Source: Actinoplanes lutulentus
GTDB taxonomy: Bacteria; Actinomycetota; Actinomycetes; Mycobacteriales; Micromonosporaceae
Direction: 5' to 3'
Assembly (NCBI RefSeq): GCF_003259845.1
Contig: NZ_QLMJ01000004.1
Coordinates: 1 to 64,000 of the forward strand
Length of the DNA: 64,000 nt
Shown in pieces: positions 40,812 through 49,691 of the stretch. Under the pieces are notes generated by a model that made no database searches, had not been told where the DNA came from, and saw only the letters and a list, made by a program, of their open reading frames with translations. Both the position numbers and the translations under genes were made by a program. The first letter of the stretch is position 1. Each line of letters starts with the position of its first letter.

Positions 40812-41456
40812 ATGGACTTGTTTCGGCGCGTGCCACAACTCTTCGTCGGGCTCTTCCTCTATGGGGTGAGCATGGCCCTGATGGTGGAGTCGGACCTCGG
40901 GCTCAACCCCTGGGACGTCTTCCACCAGGGCCTCTCCGAGGTGACCGGGATCAGCTTCGGCTGGATCGTGCTGATCGTCGGGGTGCCGGTGCTGCTGCTG
41001 TGGATCCCGCTGCGCCAGCGGCCCGGCTTCGGCACCATCGCCAACCTCGTGGTGGTCGGCTTCTCCGCCGACTTCGCCCTCTGGGTGCTGCCGATGGGCG
41101 AGGGAATCCCGGCCAAGGTCGGCTACCTGGTCGGCGGGATCCTGCTGAACGGGTTCGCGACCGGCCTCTACATCGGCTCCCGGATGGGTCCCGGCCCCCG
41201 CGACGGCCTGATGACCGGCCTGGCCGCCCGGTTCCCCCGGCTCTCGCTGCGTCTGATCCGCACCGGCATCGAGCTGATCGTGCTGGGCGCCGGCTTCCTG
41301 CTGGGCGGAACGGTCGGGATCGGAACCATTGCGTACGCCCTGGCGATCGGCCCCCTCGCGCACCTGTTCCTGCCGCTGCTGACCGTCCCGGAACGCCGCC
41401 GCGGCGACCGAACCGTGAGACTGCCCGACCCCGATGCGCACCCTATGCCGAGCTGA
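40812..41456 (+). CDS. YczE-family integral membrane protein
   Basis: 214 aa with about five hydrophobic segments. The N-terminal QLFVGLFLYGVSMALMVESDLGLNPWDVFHQGLSE and GSRMGPGPRDGLMTGLAAR motifs are the YczE/YitT-like marks. In other bacteria yczE lies next to a MocR gene (YczR) and influences secondary metabolism or unknown transport. A 15-residue charged tail ends the protein. No other gene follows closely on the strand. Confidence 0.88.
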   Translation: MDLFRRVPQLFVGLFLYGVSMALMVESDLGLNPWDVFHQGLSEVTGISFGWIVLIVGVPVLLLWIPLRQRPGFGTIANLVVVGFSADFALWVLPMGEGIPAKVGYLVGGILLNGFATGLYIGSRMGPGPRDGLMTGLAARFPRLSLRLIRTGIELIVLGAGFLLGGTVGIGTIAYALAIGPLAHLFLPLLTVPERRRGDRTVRLPDPDAHPMPS

Positions 41457-41550
41457 CCCCACTTGATCCACTTCTGGCCCGGGCAACGGCCCGGTGATCA
41501 TCCGGACACATTCGCTTCCGGGTGAGGCGACGGCACGGCATCATTGCGGC

Positions 41551-41979
41551 ATGGGGGTCGGCGGCTGGCACTGGAACGACGCTTGGATCTTCGTCTCCGC
41601 GGTCATCGCCGAGCGGCTGGAGCGTGACAGGGCGATGCACGCCGCCCTGCCGGTGGCCGGCGCGACCTTGGCCGACCTGCTGGCCGCCGCGGATTTCCTG
41701 CACCACAGCGTCCCGAGCCGCGAGGACATCGAGGAATCGGTCCGCCGCCTCTCCGGCGCCGGCCTGATCACCGTCGAGGACGACATGTTCGAGGTGGCCC
41801 CGGCCGGCGAGCAGCTCTGGCGGACCCGCCCGTTCAGCGGCCTCTCCTCAGCGGTGATGACCCTGCAAACCCAGCTCAACCGATCCGCCGAACCCGGCGA
41901 CGGCGACTGGCCCCTGACCGAGCAGGCCTACGCGTCAGCCCTCCGCGAATACCGCCTCCGCCTCGCCGACGGCCGATAA
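41551..41979 (+). CDS. hypothetical protein, possible winged-helix fold
   Basis: 142 aa. It begins MGVGGWHWNDAWIFVSAVIAER and has a central helix-turn-like part (SREDIEESVRRLSGAGLITVEDDMFEVAPAGEQLW) that resembles a winged helix with a short beta hairpin. The C-terminal half is an acidic, Arg-rich helix. No catalytic motif is seen. The ATG at 41551 follows a CATCAT word by six bases, and the longer frame from 41494 is less likely. The link to neighbours is unknown. Confidence 0.6.
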   Translation: MGVGGWHWNDAWIFVSAVIAERLERDRAMHAALPVAGATLADLLAAADFLHHSVPSREDIEESVRRLSGAGLITVEDDMFEVAPAGEQLWRTRPFSGLSSAVMTLQTQLNRSAEPGDGDWPLTEQAYASALREYRLRLADGR

Positions 41980-42039
41980 CGGCTCCCGTACGGTTAAATG
42001 GCGTCGGGAAGGCAGCCCGGCGATCCAGGGGGTGAGGGA

Positions 42040-43467
42040 ATGACGCGAGCCGCGTCGGAGCCATTCTCCCTCACCGTGCGGGAAGTCCTGACGCTCATCG
42101 AAGACGGAAAATTCCGGACGCCTTCCTTCCAGCGTCCTTTCGTCTGGACCGCACGGCAGGCGGTGCCGTTTTTCGAAAGCATCCTGGCGGGCTTGCCGAT
42201 CGGGGCGATAACCCTCGTCGAGGGGCCTGCGGACGGCGGACCGGACCGCGTCGGCCCGATACAGATGGCCGTTTCTTCCCGGGCGGACGCTTGGTGGATC
42301 GTGGACGGCTCACAACGATTGGGGACGCTCGCCGGGGCTCTGTCGCACCTCGGCGGGATCGGTCCGGAGGCCATCCGCCTGGCCTACGACCTGGAAGCGG
42401 ATGCGGTGATCCCGCAGAGGGAACCCGCCCGCCCACTCGATCTCCCGTTTGACCTGATGGCGGATCCAGAGTCCTTCTACGCCTGGCGGGATGAGCGCGA
42501 ACCGGCTGACCCCTACAGCCGACGCGCCACGGACGTGCGGAGCCGCATCCTCGATTATCCGCTGACACTCGTCCGGCTGCTCAACTCGCCTGTCGAAGCA
42601 GCGGCGGAGATCTTCCTTCGGCTCAACGACGCCGGGGTCGGGCTGAGCGCCGTGGACCTGACCCATGCGCGGCAACCTCACACCGATTCTCTTTCGGCAC
42701 GGCTGGCGGCCACCGGTTTCGGTCGCATCCCCGAAATCGCCCTGACGGAGGCGGCTCAGGGAATTACCGACGCCGATCGAGCCGTGACGCGAGCGATCCT
42801 CTGGCTCCGCGAGGAAGCCGGAATTCCACACATCTCGGTCTGGGAGAAGCATCTCGATCTTCTCAGCCCGCTGGTCAGGTTCTTCCATCTGAATCGAGCG
42901 CCGTCCGCTCGCGCTCGCATCCTCCTGATCCGGTGGCTGTGGCGTTCCATGGGAGCCGCCGAGCGCCGGCCTTCACAGCCGCTACGCGGCGCCGACTCGC
43001 TGGATGCCATCAGGTTGCTGGAGGCAGCGCCGGCCGAGAAACCCGGCGCCGAATATTTAACGCAGGTCGGCGAGCGGCTCGCTCTGATCACCCTGGCTCC
43101 GCGCTCGCTGCTGACCGGTGATCCGCTGGCGGTGGCCAGTGTCTTGCAGGCGCACGGCCACGCGGCTTTTCATCGGCTCGCTGGCAGCCTCTTCTTCGGA
43201 CTGCCGGACGAGGGGCCTCTCCCCGATCTCCTCGCCGGAAACCATGATCCGGCGGTGCTGGCATCACAGGCTCTCGACGTCACAATGATCTCGCGGCTGC
43301 AGGCCGGCGACATCGACGGGTTCGTCACCCGGCGGCGGCGGTTGCTGGCACTCAGCTTGATCGAGGCCGCGCAGCCCTTCGCTCAGTGGGGAGCATCCGA
43401 TCGCCCGGCAATCAGCGACCTGATGGTCACCGATGATCCCGAAGAAGCACACAGCCATGCCGGGTGA
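42040..43467 (+). CDS. DUF262-domain protein (ParB/GmrSD-N-like)
   Basis: 475 aa. The N-terminal half has the DUF262 marks: FRTPSFQRPFVWTARQAVPFFESILAGLPIGAI and WWIVDGSQRLGTLAG, where the D-G-S/Q-R-x-x-T motif replaces the DGQQR of the ParB-like nucleotidase fold. The second half is helical, with LRLNDAGVGLSAVDL. There is no C-terminal DUF1524 HNH nuclease. The ATG at 42040 has GGTGAGGG upstream. A TTA codon occurs at 43057, rare for this genome type. It overlaps the following hipA remnant by 11 bp, suggesting a former operon. DUF262 proteins often take part in defence against foreign DNA. Confidence 0.8.
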   Translation: MTRAASEPFSLTVREVLTLIEDGKFRTPSFQRPFVWTARQAVPFFESILAGLPIGAITLVEGPADGGPDRVGPIQMAVSSRADAWWIVDGSQRLGTLAGALSHLGGIGPEAIRLAYDLEADAVIPQREPARPLDLPFDLMADPESFYAWRDEREPADPYSRRATDVRSRILDYPLTLVRLLNSPVEAAAEIFLRLNDAGVGLSAVDLTHARQPHTDSLSARLAATGFGRIPEIALTEAAQGITDADRAVTRAILWLREEAGIPHISVWEKHLDLLSPLVRFFHLNRAPSARARILLIRWLWRSMGAAERRPSQPLRGADSLDAIRLLEAAPAEKPGAEYLTQVGERLALITLAPRSLLTGDPLAVASVLQAHGHAAFHRLAGSLFFGLPDEGPLPDLLAGNHDPAVLASQALDVTMISRLQAGDIDGFVTRRRRLLALSLIEAAQPFAQWGASDRPAISDLMVTDDPEEAHSHAG

Positions 43468-44552
43468 ATCGTCGTGGGCCCTCACCGTCCGGCTTCACGA
43501 CGTCGTCGTCGGCGAGATCGTGCTGTCCGGAAACACCGCACGCCTGACCTTGAACGGTGAGTACCTGCGGATGCCGTCGCGCCCGGTGCTCGGTCAAACC
43601 TTCGAGGACGATCCGGAACGGGCCCGGAACACACATCAACGTCTGACCCCGTGGTTCTCCAACCTGCTGCCCGAAAAAGGCGGCCCGTTGCGGGACATCA
43701 TCGCGCGGCAGCTCGGCATCCACCCAGAGCGCGAGTTCTTCCTGCTCGCAGGGCTGGGCCATGATCTGCCGGGAGCGGTCACCGCGCTCCCCGCCGAACC
43801 CTGGACGGATGTACCGGACACCCATCAGACATCCCTGGAGTCCGAGCTTCTGGACCGGGTCCGGCTCAAGTTCTCTCTGGCCGGCATTCAGCTGAAGCTG
43901 TCACTGCTCAAGACGCGGCGGGGACTCACCCTCCCTGCCAGCGGCGAGGGCGGCGACTGGATCGTCAAACTGCCGTTCCACGACTTCGGCAAGGTGCCCG
44001 AGAACGAGTATTCGATGATGCTGTGGTTGAAGGAGTCGGGGGTCGACGTTCCGGCCATCGATCTCTTTCCCGCGGCCGAAGTGCAAGGTGTTCCCGAGGG
44101 CTTGGTCGATCGGCCGGATCCTGCTGACTCTCGCGGGCGAGGATGCGATCAAGGAGTTCGTCCGGCGGTTGGTCGCCATCGTTCTGATGGGTAATGGCGA
44201 CGCCCACCTGAAGAACTGGTCGTTGCGATACGCACGATCCGGATCGATCACCCTGGGCCCCGCCTACGACTTCGTGTCGACGATCGTCTACCAGCCATTC
44301 CGCGCGGACACGCTGGCGCTCAACCTGGACCGTTCCAAGGAATTCACCTCGGTCACCCCAGCCACCTTCCGCCGATTCGGCGAACGGATCGGGTACCCGC
44401 AGCCCGAGTCGCTGGCGACGCTGGCAGCGGAGTTCGTCGAGAAGATGCGCGAGACATGGTCCGCGCTCTCCCCCGACCTGCCGCTGTCAGCCGAGATGTC
44501 CAACCTGATCAACGGCCGGCTGCGTGACCTGCCGCTGGCTCGGACCGTCTGA
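43457..44552 (+). pseudogene. hipA: hipA-like kinase gene broken by an internal deletion and frame change
   Basis: The first part (43457 to about 44105) reads as HipA: an N-terminal clamp domain (LTVRLHDVVVGEIVL, WFSNLLPEKG), LAGIQLKLSLLKTRRGLTLP with the ATP-gate region, and ENEYSMMLWLKESGVDVPAI. The last part in another frame (about 44106-44552) continues with SIGRILLTLAGEDAIKEFVRRLV, the catalytic IVLMGNGDAHLKNWSLRY and metal-binding AYDFVST. About 50-60 residues expected between them, with the FDR and EDF motifs, are missing and the frames differ. No HipB gene precedes; a DUF262 gene does. Confidence 0.85.
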
Positions 44553-44554
44553 CG

Positions 44555-45316
44555 TCAGCGGACCGGGTTGCCGGCCTCGCGGAGGGACTCCTTGACCTCG
44601 CCGATCGTCAGGTCGCCGAAGTGGAAGACGCTCGCTGCCAGCACCGCGTCGGCGCCCGCGTCGACGGCCGGCGGGAAGTGCTCGACCGCTCCCGCCCCGC
44701 CGCTCGCGATCACCGGGATGTCGACGACGCCGCGGACCGCCCGGATCAGCTCCAGGTCGAAGCCGGCCTTGGTGCCGTCGGCGTCCATCGAGTTCAGCAG
44801 GATCTCGCCGGCGCCCAGGGAGGCGACCCGGGCCGCCCACTCGATCGCGTCCAGGCCGGCGCTGCGGCGGCCGCCGTGTGTGGTGACCTCCCAGCCCGAC
44901 GGCTGGTCCGCGGACCGGCGCACGTCGAGCGAGAGCACCAGCACCTGGTTGCCGAACCGGGTGGCGATCTCCTCGATCAGCTCGGGGCGGGCGATGGCCG
45001 CGGTGTTCACACCCACCTTGTCGGCGCCGGCTCGCAGCAGCACGTCGACGTTGTCGGCCGAGCGCACCCCGCCGCCGACGGTGAGCGGGATGAAGACCGA
45101 CTCGGCGGTACGCCGAACCACGTCCAGCATCGTGCCCCGATCGTCGGAGGACGCTGTCACGTCGAGGAACGTCAGCTCGTCGGCGCCCGCGGCGTCATAG
45201 GCGGCGGCCAGCTCCACCGGGTCGCCCGCATCCCGCAGGTCGACGAAGTTGACACCTTTCACCACCCGTCCGGCGTCCACGTCCAGACAGGGGATAACAC
45301 GCACCGCGACCGTCAT
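44555..45316 (-). CDS. hisF: imidazole glycerol-phosphate synthase cyclase subunit HisF
   Basis: 253 aa TIM barrel. With HisH it makes IGP and AICAR from PRFAR. Catalytic Asp11 in IPCLDVDAG and Asp in [15 protein letters not shown] are present, with the phosphate motifs [13 protein letters not shown] and [13 protein letters not shown]. It ends 2 bp from the hipA remnant. Its ATG overlaps the stop of the EamA gene by 4 bp, so it is now the second gene of that transcript and is split from the other his genes by the LysR/EamA pair. Confidence 0.96.
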   Translation of the reverse strand: MTVAVRVIPCLDVDAGRVVKGVNFVDLRDAGDPVELAAAYDAAGADELTFLDVTASSDDRGTMLDVVRRTAESVFIPLTVGGGVRSADNVDVLLRAGADKVGVNTAAIARPELIEEIATRFGNQVLVLSLDVRRSADQPSGWEVTTHGGRRSAGLDAIEWAARVASLGAGEILLNSMDADGTKAGFDLELIRAVRGVVDIPVIASGGAGAVEHFPPAVDAGADAVLAASVFHFGDLTIGEVKESLREAGNPVR

Positions 45317-46197
45317 GCCCCAACCCTAGCCAAGGGCCGGGAGGCGACCGGCCGAGCCCGGACCAGTCCCAAAAGCACCCCGCCGACGACGAGCACGCCC
45401 CCGGCGATGTCGACCGGATAGATCGGCTCTCCGAGGACGACCGCAGCCGACGCGATGCCGAAGAACGGGACGAGCATGGAGAACGGGGCGACGGTCGCGG
45501 CCCCGTACCGTTGCATGAGGAATCCCCAGCCGGCGAAGCCGGCGAGAGTGCTGACCAGCGCGATGTACAGCAGCGAGAGCAAGGCCTCGGTGTTGATCGT
45601 GCGAAGCGCGGCGAGGTCAGCGGACGGTCCGTCGAAGAGCAACGTGAGCACGATGAGCGGCCCGGTGGCGAGGGCGCTGACCCAGACCATGAAGCGCAGG
45701 CTGTCCGGCGGCGAGGCCTTGCGGGTGGCGACGTTCGACAGTCCCCAGGCCACCGCCGCGCCGATGACCAGCAGGAACGCCGGGAGGTTGGCGCCCATCC
45801 GGGTGGCGACCAGCAGGACGCCGACGACCGCGACGGTGAGGCCGGCGATCTGGAGACGGCGGGGACGTTCGCGCAGGAACAGCACCGCGAAGAGCATCGT
45901 GAAGACGGCCTGGCTCTGCAGCACGAGCGAGCTGAGGCCGGCCGGCATCCCGGCGTTCATCCCGGCGAAGAGCAGCGAGAACTTGGTGACGCCGAGGACC
46001 AGCGCGACCGCGATGATCCATCGCCACGGCACCTGGGGACGGCCGACGAAGAACAGGGCGGGGAAGGCGGCGAGACCGAAACGCAGCGCGTTGAACATCA
46101 GTGGCGGGAAGTGGTCCAGCCCCGCGTGGATAGCGACGAAGTTGAAGCCCCAGATCGCCGCCACGGCGACGGCGAGGGCGAGGTCACGCGGTCTCAT
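45313..46197 (-). CDS. EamA/DMT-family transporter (RhaT/YdcZ-like exporter)
   Basis: 294 aa with ten hydrophobic segments in two five-helix repeats, the DMT layout. The start [27 protein letters not shown] and [37 protein letters not shown] are EamA marks; the latter is the conserved second-repeat motif. It probably exports an amino acid or other metabolite. It is divergent from the LysR gene, which likely controls it. The longer frame to 46473 lies over the LysR gene and is rejected; an ATG at 46203 is a possible start. Confidence 0.88.
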   Translation of the reverse strand: MRPRDLALAVAVAAIWGFNFVAIHAGLDHFPPLMFNALRFGLAAFPALFFVGRPQVPWRWIIAVALVLGVTKFSLLFAGMNAGMPAGLSSLVLQSQAVFTMLFAVLFLRERPRRLQIAGLTVAVVGVLLVATRMGANLPAFLLVIGAAVAWGLSNVATRKASPPDSLRFMVWVSALATGPLIVLTLLFDGPSADLAALRTINTEALLSLLYIALVSTLAGFAGWGFLMQRYGAATVAPFSMLVPFFGIASAAVVLGEPIYPVDIAGGVLVVGGVLLGLVRARPVASRPLARVGA

Positions 46198-46243
46198 GCT
46201 CATCAGCCTCGGACAGACAACCGTTAAGCACCAGCAAAATAAC

Positions 46244-46271
46244 CTACACCCACGATGTAGCATCGCTACAT
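46244..46271. promoter_or_regulatory. LysR operator and leaderless promoter
   Basis: ATGTAG-n5-CTACAT (46255-46271) and an overlapping CTACA...TGTAG (46244-46260) form a chain of half-sites across the EamA/LysR gap. The -10 TAGCAT (46258-46263) plus six bases leads straight to the LysR ATG at 46270. The LysR protein would cover its own promoter, the usual autoregulation. Confidence 0.6.
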
Positions 46272-47193
46272 GATTGACCTCGGGAGGCTGCGCGCCCTGC
46301 ACGCCGTGGCGAGTTACGGCACGGTGCTCGCGGCCGGTGAGGCGCTGCACTGCACACCGTCCGCGGTGTCCCAGCAGATCGCGAAACTGGAGCGGGAGAC
46401 CGGCGCGGTCCTGGTCGAGAAAGACGGCCGCAGGCTGCGGCTCACCGACACCGGCCGGGTTCTCGCCGACCACGCCGAGCGGGTGCTGACCAGCGTGCAG
46501 GAGGCGGAGTCAGCCCTGGCCGCGCATCGGGACACGGTCACCGGGCGGCTCACCGTGGCCACGTTCGCCACCGCCTGCCGGGCGTTGATGCCGCACGTGC
46601 TGAAAAAGCTCGCCATCGAGCACCCGCAGCTGACCACCGGCCTGATCGAGGTGAATCCGCACGAGGGTCTGGAGCTGCTGCGCCGGGGTCACGTGGATCT
46701 CGCGGTGCTGGATGATTGGCCCGAGGTCGGCCTGCGTTACCCGGAGACGGTGACGAAGATCGAGATCGGCCAGGACCACGCGGATCTCATCGTGCCGACA
46801 AACCACCACTTAAACGGAAAAATTGATTTAAAAGCGGCGAAGGACGAACGCTGGATCGGCGTCCGCGCCGGCGACGTCTGCTACGAATACCTCGTCCGCA
46901 GACTCCCCGGCCTGGTCCCCGACTTCCAGGTGGGCGAGTTCGAAACCCAGCTCACCCTGATCGCCGCCGGCCTCGGCGTCGGACTCATCCCCCGACTCGC
47001 CCGCCCGGCACTGCCCGACGGAGTCCGCGTCGTCGAGGTGACACCACTACCCACCCGGCGCGTGGTGATCGCCTGGCGCGACTCCTCGGCGGCCCGTCCT
47101 GCGATCAAGGCCGCCGAGGAGGCGTTACGCGAAGCGTGGGATCAGGAAGCCAGCGCGACAAGCGCCTCACGGACGGTGAACGCGCCCGCGTAA
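46270..47193 (+). CDS. LysR-family transcriptional regulator (divergent to EamA gene)
   Basis: 307 aa. The N-terminal winged helix is [39 protein letters not shown], followed by [18 protein letters not shown] and a substrate-binding-like domain ([34 protein letters not shown]). It likely senses a metabolite exported by the EamA protein. Two TTA codons (46810-46812, 46828-46830) lie in an A/T-rich patch, [15 protein letters not shown], so translation may depend on the rare Leu tRNA. The 3' end overlaps the hisA gene by 52 bp. Confidence 0.92.
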   Translation: MIDLGRLRALHAVASYGTVLAAGEALHCTPSAVSQQIAKLERETGAVLVEKDGRRLRLTDTGRVLADHAERVLTSVQEAESALAAHRDTVTGRLTVATFATACRALMPHVLKKLAIEHPQLTTGLIEVNPHEGLELLRRGHVDLAVLDDWPEVGLRYPETVTKIEIGQDHADLIVPTNHHLNGKIDLKAAKDERWIGVRAGDVCYEYLVRRLPGLVPDFQVGEFETQLTLIAAGLGVGLIPRLARPALPDGVRVVEVTPLPTRRVVIAWRDSSAARPAIKAAEEALREAWDQEASATSASRTVNAPA

Positions 47194-47864
47194 AGCGCCT
47201 TGCCCGCGATCACACCCTCCACACCGATCGGCTCCAGCGTGGCGAGGGCCCGCAGGTCCTCCAGCGTGGAGACGCCGCCGCTGGCGATCACCGGCTTGTC
47301 GGTCGCGGCGCACACCTCACGCAGCAGGTCCAGGTTCGGCCCGCGCATGGTGCCGTCCTTGGTGATGTCGGTGACGACGTAACGGGACGCGCCCGCCTTG
47401 TCGAGCCGGGCAAGAACCTCGTACAGGTCACCGCCGTCGCGGGTCCAGCCCCGAGCAGCGAGGGTACGCCCACGCACGTCCAGTCCGATCGCCACGCGGT
47501 CGCCGTACTCGGCACAGATCCGGTCGCACCACTCCGGGTCCTCCAGTGCGGCCGTGCCGATGTTGACGCGCTGGGCGCCCGTCGACAGTGCCCGGGTCAG
47601 CGACTCGTCGTCGCGGATGCCACCGGAGATCTCCACCTTCACGTCGAGCTGGCGGACCACGTCGGCGAGCAGCTCAGCGTTCGAACCCCGGCCGAAAGCG
47701 GCGTCCAGGTCGACCAGGTGGATCCACTCGGCGCCATCGTTCTGCCAGGCCAGCGCGGCTTCCAGCGGGTCGCCGTACGCGGTCTCCGAGCCGGCGGCGC
47801 CTTGCACCAGGCGGACGGCCTGGCCGTCGGCGACGTCGACGGCGGGCAGCAGTTGGAGGGTCAT
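47142..47864 (-). CDS. priA: phosphoribosyl isomerase A (HisA/PriA)
   Basis: 240 aa TIM barrel isomerising ProFAR to PRFAR. Actinobacterial members (PriA) also carry out the TrpF step, which fits the lack of a trpF in the trp cluster. Catalytic Asp in [18 protein letters not shown] and Asp in [14 protein letters not shown] are seen, with phosphate motifs [11 protein letters not shown] and [11 protein letters not shown]. The ATG at 47864 has GGGAGAG upstream. The N-terminal 64 codons of the longer frame are shadow. Confidence 0.95.
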   Translation of the reverse strand: MTLQLLPAVDVADGQAVRLVQGAAGSETAYGDPLEAALAWQNDGAEWIHLVDLDAAFGRGSNAELLADVVRQLDVKVEISGGIRDDESLTRALSTGAQRVNIGTAALEDPEWCDRICAEYGDRVAIGLDVRGRTLAARGWTRDGGDLYEVLARLDKAGASRYVVTDITKDGTMRGPNLDLLREVCAATDKPVIASGGVSTLEDLRALATLEPIGVEGVIAGKALYAGAFTVREALVALAS

Positions 47865-47904
47865 TTCTCTCCCATTAGGAACGACTGAGGCACATAGGAA
47901 CGAC

Positions 47905-48222
47905 TTAGGCCCGGCGGCCGAGCACCACGACAACGAGGGCCGGCACGGCGAGGACGAGCAGTGCGGTGAGGATGACGCGGAGCGCCAGTTCCGGGATGAA
48001 CGTCCAGACCGCGGCGATCGCCAGCAGCGTGACGACGGCGATGCCGATCCGCTCACGACGACTGCGATGGTAGATCCGGCCGTTCCGCCCGAATCGCGGA
48101 GTCAGTTTCTGACGAAAGGTGCGAACGCCGTTACGCCGGGCGACCCGCCGGGCACGGACGGCCTTCTCCTTCTCCAGCACGACGAGCCTCTCGGCCCGCC
48201 GCCGCGCGCGTTCCTTGCTCAC
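47905..48222 (-). CDS. small basic membrane protein in the his operon
   Basis: 105 aa. The first 60 residues are very rich in Arg/Lys ([29 protein letters not shown]), and the end has two hydrophobic helices ([18 protein letters not shown] and [23 protein letters not shown]). No domain is recognised. It overlaps hisH by 4 bp and precedes hisA by 40 bp, so it is co-translated with histidine enzymes. Confidence 0.75.
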   Translation of the reverse strand: MSKERARRRAERLVVLEKEKAVRARRVARRNGVRTFRQKLTPRFGRNGRIYHRSRRERIGIAVVTLLAIAAVWTFIPELALRVILTALLVLAVPALVVVVLGRRA

Positions 48223-48845
48223 CTCAGTCCCGCGACCCAGTTGGTGAGCAGCAGGAATCCGGCGTCCGACGATTTCTCCGGGTGGAATTGCGCGGCGCTC
48301 AGAGCGCCGGCTTCCACCGCGGCGGCAAACGGCAGGTCGTGGGTCGCGGTGGTCACTTCGGCGCCGGCTTGCGCCAGCAATTCAAGATCTTGAGCAGCGT
48401 ACGAGTGAACGAAGTAGAACCGTTCGTCCCCGGTGAGTCCGGTCAGCAGCCGTGAGCCGGACGGCACCTGCACCGTGTTCCAGCCCATGTGCGGAATCCG
48501 CTCGGCGGAGAGCTTGGTGACCGAGCCGGGCAGCAGGCCCAGTCCCTTGGTCTCCACACCGTGCTCCACACCGGACTCGAAGAGGATCTGCATGCCGACG
48601 CAGATGCCGAGCACCGGCTTGCCGGCCGCCACCCGTGCGGCGATCACCGGCCCGGCGTTCAGCGCCTCGATCCCGGCCATGCAGGCGGCGTACGCGCCGA
48701 CGCCCGGAACGACCAGGCCGTCCGCCTCGGCAGCCGCGCCCAGGTCGCTGGTCACTGTCACCTCAGCACCGGTACGCGCGACCGCCCGCTCGGCCGACCG
48801 GAGGTTCCCCGAGCCGTAGTCCAGGATGACGATGTTGGCCACCAC
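48219..48845 (-). CDS. hisH: imidazole glycerol-phosphate synthase glutaminase HisH
   Basis: 208 aa class I amidotransferase. It supplies ammonia from Gln to HisF. The catalytic Cys is in PVLGICVGMQILFE, His in AQFHPEKS and the Glu two residues on. The oxyanion part LVVPGVGAYAACM and the HMGWN loop are typical. The GTG at 48845 follows directly on the stop of the preceding 53-aa gene, with GGGGAGG just upstream. Confidence 0.96.
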   Translation of the reverse strand: MVANIVILDYGSGNLRSAERAVARTGAEVTVTSDLGAAAEADGLVVPGVGAYAACMAGIEALNAGPVIAARVAAGKPVLGICVGMQILFESGVEHGVETKGLGLLPGSVTKLSAERIPHMGWNTVQVPSGSRLLTGLTGDERFYFVHSYAAQDLELLAQAGAEVTTATHDLPFAAAVEAGALSAAQFHPEKSSDAGFLLLTNWVAGLR

Positions 48846-49007
48846 TTACGCCTCCCCCATCGGCCACCAGGCGAAGCCGCCGGCCGTGGCGAGCGCCGCC
48901 AGCACAGCGACCATCCCGATGCTGAACTTCGTGGCGTCCGCCTTGACCAGCTGGACCACGCCGCCGACCAGGATGCCGGCCGCCGCGAACAGAACCAGGG
49001 AGATCAC
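48846..49007 (-). CDS. 53-aa membrane protein between hisB and hisH
   Basis: 53 aa beginning with GTG as MISLVLFAAAGILVGGVVQL, followed by KADATKFSIGM, a second hydrophobic stretch VAVLAALATAGGFAWW and PMGEA. It has two membrane helices. The GTG overlaps the hisB stop as GTGA (4 bp), and the stop is directly followed by the hisH start. The tight coupling on both sides supports a real gene. Function unknown. Confidence 0.7.
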   Translation of the reverse strand: MISLVLFAAAGILVGGVVQLVKADATKFSIGMVAVLAALATAGGFAWWPMGEA

Positions 49008-49615
49008 AGAACCCCCTTCGTGGACGGCAGCGAGCCGGCGTTGCGCGGGTCGATCTCGACAGCCTCGCGCAGCGCCCGGGAGAACGCCTTGAACTGGGCC
49101 TCCACCACGTGGTGCGCGTCCGGGTGACCGCCCGGGCGGCAGGCCCGCAGCACGTCCACGTGCAGGGTCACCTTCGCGGCGTGGCCGAACGCCTCGAAGA
49201 TGTGCCGGGTCATGCTGGTCGCGTAGACCGGCCCGATGTACGGCGTGAGCAGCGGCTCGTCGTGCACCACGTACGGCCGGCCGGACAGGTCGACGGCCGC
49301 ACGGACGAGCACCTCGTCCATCGGGATGGTCGCTGACCCGTACCGGCGGATGCCTCGTTTGTCGCCGAGCGCTTGCGCGAAGGCCTCGCCGAGCGCGATC
49401 GCGGTGTCTTCGATGGTGTGGTGCGAGTCGATCTCAAGATCGCCTTCGGTACGCACGGTGAGGTCGAATCCGCCGTGCTTGGCGAGCTGGTTGAGCATGT
49501 GGTCGTAGAAGCCCACGCCGGTGCTCAGATCGCCCTTGCCGGTGCCGTCGAGGTCGATCTCGACGAGAACCTTGGTCTCGTTGGTGACGCGGTCAATCCG
49601 CCCGGTACGACTCAC
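49004..49615 (-). CDS. hisB: imidazoleglycerol-phosphate dehydratase
   Basis: 203 aa. It dehydrates IGP to imidazole acetol phosphate. The metal-binding motifs GVGFYDHMLNQLAKHG, EIDSHHTIEDTAIALG and PGGHPDAHHVVEAQFKA and the middle SMTRHIFEAFGHAAKV are all intact. The GTG start has AGGAGG upstream. It is the single-function form, without a phosphatase domain. Confidence 0.96.
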   Translation of the reverse strand: MSRTGRIDRVTNETKVLVEIDLDGTGKGDLSTGVGFYDHMLNQLAKHGGFDLTVRTEGDLEIDSHHTIEDTAIALGEAFAQALGDKRGIRRYGSATIPMDEVLVRAAVDLSGRPYVVHDEPLLTPYIGPVYATSMTRHIFEAFGHAAKVTLHVDVLRACRPGGHPDAHHVVEAQFKAFSRALREAVEIDPRNAGSLPSTKGVL

Positions 49616-49691
49616 AGAGCCTCCTCACTTCGTTCGTCGGCGCTGTGAGCCGGAAAAGCGACACTGAACTTAATGCGCTCGCTTCGCTCGC

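Noticed and set aside
43433-44552. Two separate genes in place of hipA
   Set aside because: The two frames are the N- and C-terminal parts of one HipA protein with a missing middle, so a pseudogene is the simpler reading.
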